Assembly (NCBI GenBank): GCA_029262915.1
Contig: JAJCYN010000360.1
Coordinates: 1-7,326, forward strand
DNA length: 7,326 nucleotides
Direction: 5' to 3'
Source: Flavobacteriales bacterium
GTDB taxonomy: Bacteria > Bacteroidota > Bacteroidia > Flavobacteriales_E > Vicingaceae
Made by a program: the position numbers and the translations under genes. Numbering within the stretch: position 1 is the first letter of the stretch; each line of letters opens with the position of its first letter. Of the stretch, positions 4,847 to 7,326 are shown in pieces. Under the pieces are notes generated by a model that had not been told where the DNA came from, did not search any database, and worked only from the letters and a program-made list of their open reading frames with translations.

Positions 4847-7246
4847 TTATTGTGCTACAATTTTTCCATTGGCAATTACTTTATTATTAGAAGTAATAGT
4901 ATAGTAATAAATTCCTGCATCAAGATTGTCTCTCTCCATAACTAACTGGTTAGTATTGTTGTTTAGTTGTTTTATCGTTTTTCCAGTAATATCATATAAA
5001 GTGAAATGAAATGAATCTTCTACTCCTTTGACAACAAAATTAATTGCATTAACAAATGGATTAGGAAAAACACTAACCTCATATTGTTGTTCGTCATAAA
5101 TATTAGGTACAGAGACAGCTGTCATAGTGTTAATCGTATTTAATGCTGTGTTGGTCATAACTACATCGTTATAATCAAAATAGATACCCGCTCTGTTCTT
5201 AATTTCTGTTCCTGGAACATTTCCAGGTTGTTGTTTTATTCTGAATTTAATAAAACCATGGCTTCCTGATTCATCTACATTACTATCAGGTAACATAATG
5301 TTATTGAATGTCCACTCTAGAATCCCATTACCATACATATTAAAAGTATAATTGTGGCTGCTTACTCCATTTACAAAAGTAATAGGGTTTAAGTACTCAG
5401 AAAGTGTATCTCTAACAACTATAGTTAAAGCTGTATCATTTCCTGTATTTTGAAAACGGATACGATATTCTATTTCATCGTTTGCACTAATATAACCTTG
5501 TTGATCGATTCCTTTCGGAATAGGAGTTTTGTCATTTGGATCCCAAGAGAATACTACTTCGTGGCACTCTATAGCTACAAATAAATCATCATCATCTAAA
5601 GGTAAGGTCAACACATTCCCTGATACAAAATTACCTTGTAAATCTTCTCCACAAGCCTCAACTACATCATTAGGATGGCTATTACCAGGATGTCCTGGGC
5701 GTTGGTCTGCTTCTAAACGTATTGTATTTCCATTTGCTGGCCAACAAATCATAATGCTGTCTTGTCCGTTAAGTTGAAAGGTTCCCGAAAAAACTAACAC
5801 ATTGTTTTCGTAAATACGGTAATCTGAATTCCCTTGCATGTTACCATTTGAAGTGCTCCCTGTATTAAAAATGGTAAAACAAGCTAAGCTATCATTATCA
5901 CAATAGCCAGTAACCATGACACTTGATTTATCCCAATTAGAATCAATTGGTTCAGTGCAATTATATATTGGTGTTATTATACCTTCAACACAAAGTGTTT
6001 GATTAATAAATACATTTAATCCTACCTGAACATCAATGACAAAATCAGCACATTGACCAACATCTAATGTGTCAATAAAAAATTCGTAAACATTACCTGT
6101 TTGTGGCATTTCCCATGGAACGGTAGATAGTATTGGTGTTAATGATGGGTCAAAATCGATGGTTACATAAACTCCTGTTGCTATTTGATTGCCATTATTA
6201 CAGTATTGTACGTGCATAGGAGATACGTGTCCTTTTCTAAAAAAACCTGTACCAATATCAAGTGTTAATTCGGGGCAATAAGAGTCAGCATGAACTGCAA
6301 AATCTACATTACTTGTCGTATCTCCATAGTTCATAGTAGAAAGATTATACTGGTAAGGAATAGGGCAAAGCTCATTCCATAAGGTTGTATTTGGAATGAA
6401 TTGAGTTACCGTATAACTACTGCTATTTACCCAAGCAGAATAGTAACCATTCGTGTCAGTAATTGCATAAAATGGTCCTGGCTGAATTTCAACCATCCAA
6501 TTTGCTAAACCATTTTCTGTAGCATCAAAATTACAGTCCATATTAACATCATCATAAACATACCCTTCAATTAAATTAGCACATGAGTTAGGACAACTCA
6601 ATTCCAATACTAACATCGGTCTTAGATTAGGATTAGTATTATTTGAGCTAGCAAAAGCTACTCGACTATAAAAGGATTCACTTGATAGAGCAAAGCGCAT
6701 TCCGTAATTCAAATTGGGTTGGGTTAGCCAGAAATTAACCATGTCGGTTATTTCAACCTCATAAGAGGCAAAAGGATTAATTTCGTTGGGTATTACAATT
6801 AAATCAGTAGTGGAGCTACTACTTGTAACTTGTGGTTGATTGTTCCAAAGAAGCGTATCTTCTTCCCAAGGCTCTATTATTCTTGAGAAATCCAATTGAT
6901 TTGTATTACACGGAACTGTTGTGCTTCCACTTCCACAATGATATTGGCTAGCACTTCCTGTACTTTGCAGAATTAATTTTGCACTAATTACAGTGCAACC
7001 TAAATTAGCCAAAGAATCTAGGTCAAATTGAATAAAACTTCTCCAAACTGCTGGTGAACCACTATATGTCCATGCAGATGCAAAAAGAAAGTCTCTGTCG
7101 TTCTGGAAAGAAGTATTCCATGAACCGCTAAACACCGAGACATCTTGTCCTTTTACAGAATCTGGTCGGATAATCATCTGGCATTGTGAAAATATATATT
7201 GAGAAAATAATAGAAAAATGATAATTGAAATAAGTAATTTCTTCAT
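4847..7246 (-). CDS. Multidomain secreted protein: DNRLRE, SdrD-B-like, DUF11-like, DUF7619-like, T9SS tail
   Basis: This is a complete 799-residue protein. Residues 1-21 are a Sec signal peptide (MKKLL ... YIFSQ). Residues 24-217 look like a DNRLRE domain: SFIQFDLDSL, ISAKLILQS, PWEEDTLLWNNQP, VEITDMVNFWL, YGMRFAL, RPMLVLEL. Residues 225-290 form an SdrD-B-like unit (IEGYVYDDVNMDCNFD, then TDTNGYYS) with a DxNxDxNxD calcium-loop-like motif. Residues 324-440 are DUF11-like. Residues 440-562 carry the RLEADQRPGHPGNSHPNDVV phrase often found next to the following module. Residues 566-705 match a DUF7619-like domain (SWDPNDK, IRFQNTGNDTA, RDTL, LPDSN, NRAGIYFDYNDVVMTNT). Residues 725-799 are a type A T9SS sorting domain (VFPNPFVNAINF, LYDITGKTIKQL, AGIYYYTI). 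Such proteins are surface or secreted scaffolds or adhesins. No catalytic site is apparent, so the substrate is unknown. It is the first complete gene of the minus-strand cluster and starts 37 bp after a possible upstream stop. Confidence 0.94.
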   Translation of the reverse strand: MKKLLISIIIFLLFSQYIFSQCQMIIRPDSVKGQDVSVFSGSWNTSFQNDRDFLFASAWTYSGSPAVWRSFIQFDLDSLANLGCTVISAKLILQSTGSASQYHCGSGSTTVPCNTNQLDFSRIIEPWEEDTLLWNNQPQVTSSSSTTDLIVIPNEINPFASYEVEITDMVNFWLTQPNLNYGMRFALSSESFYSRVAFASSNNTNPNLRPMLVLELSCPNSCANLIEGYVYDDVNMDCNFDATENGLANWMVEIQPGPFYAITDTNGYYSAWVNSSSYTVTQFIPNTTLWNELCPIPYQYNLSTMNYGDTTSNVDFAVHADSYCPELTLDIGTGFFRKGHVSPMHVQYCNNGNQIATGVYVTIDFDPSLTPILSTVPWEMPQTGNVYEFFIDTLDVGQCADFVIDVQVGLNVFINQTLCVEGIITPIYNCTEPIDSNWDKSSVMVTGYCDNDSLACFTIFNTGSTSNGNMQGNSDYRIYENNVLVFSGTFQLNGQDSIMICWPANGNTIRLEADQRPGHPGNSHPNDVVEACGEDLQGNFVSGNVLTLPLDDDDLFVAIECHEVVFSWDPNDKTPIPKGIDQQGYISANDEIEYRIRFQNTGNDTALTIVVRDTLSEYLNPITFVNGVSSHNYTFNMYGNGILEWTFNNIMLPDSNVDESGSHGFIKFRIKQQPGNVPGTEIKNRAGIYFDYNDVVMTNTALNTINTMTAVSVPNIYDEQQYEVSVFPNPFVNAINFVVKGVEDSFHFTLYDITGKTIKQLNNNTNQLVMERDNLDAGIYYYTITSNNKVIANGKIVAQ

Positions 7247-7283
7247 GGCTTTAGTTTTAGATTTTTATTCTTCATACTAGTTA

Positions 7284-7326
7284 TTATCTTATCAAGATCA
7301 TCTTACGAACTACCCTCTCATTGGCT
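7284..7326 (-). CDS. Possible 3' end of an upstream gene with a T9SS-like tail
   Basis: Reading in from the right edge on the minus strand, one frame gives ANERVVRKMILIR and then TAA at 7284-7286. The pattern of a polar turn, VxRK and alternating hydrophobics just before the stop is how type A T9SS sorting domains usually end (compare NTKKIIIN at the end of the LRR-PKD gene). It would place an upstream same-strand gene 37 bp before the 799-residue gene, suggesting an operon-like arrangement. Only 13 full codons are visible, so this is a suggestion rather than a firm call. Confidence 0.35.
   Translation of the reverse strand, partial: ANERVVRKMILIR

Noticed and set aside
5529..5777. 82-codon plus-strand ORF
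   Set aside because: It is antisense within the 799-residue gene, over the well-matched segment containing RPGHPGNS, so it is a shadow frame.

Overview
The window looks like an AT-rich chromosomal stretch from a member of the Bacteroidota, most likely a Flavobacteriales-type marine or freshwater bacterium. The evidence is the repeated 'MKK...FSQ'-style signal peptides, type IX secretion system (T9SS) type A C-terminal sorting domains, Bacteroidota-style leucine-rich repeats, PKD, DNRLRE, DUF11-like and DUF7619-like modules, and starts without Shine-Dalgarno sequences. No species can be named from the sequence alone. Domain names here come from recognition by eye, not from a search.

All convincing genes read on the minus strand, so in transcription order the layout runs from high to low coordinates. 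(1) 7284-7326: a possible last 13-14 codons of an upstream gene whose tail resembles the end of a sorting domain. (2) 4847-7246: a 799-residue multidomain secreted protein (DNRLRE, SdrD-B-like, DUF11-like, DUF7619-like, T9SS tail). (3) 3135-4694: a 519-residue LRR + two PKD + T9SS tail protein. (4) 2458-3075: a 205-residue secreted protein of unknown function. (5) about 1631-2282: a decayed paralogue of the LRR/T9SS gene, carrying an in-frame stop, a frameshift and no 5' end. (6) 1-1428: the first 476 codons of a large secreted protein that runs off the left edge. The only plus-strand gene-like sequence, 2265-2390, resembles the C-terminal end of an IS110-family transposase and lies against the truncated end of the LRR pseudogene.

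The genes share a destination (Sec export, then for at least two of them T9SS transport to the surface or outside) rather than a recognisable pathway. No catalytic domain, transport machinery or regulator gene is present. Regulatory hints are a pair of 10-bp direct repeats with a 22-bp period upstream of the left-edge gene (1514-1545) and a 26-bp imperfect palindrome just upstream of the LRR-PKD gene (4728-4753). I saw no tRNA, rRNA, CRISPR array or clear intrinsic terminator.

I do not find a persuasive new multi-gene system. The most informative parts are the recombination-scarred 1631-2400 region, the strongly conserved sorting-domain repeat shared by two paralogues, the paired-repeat operator candidate and the unknown 205-residue protein.
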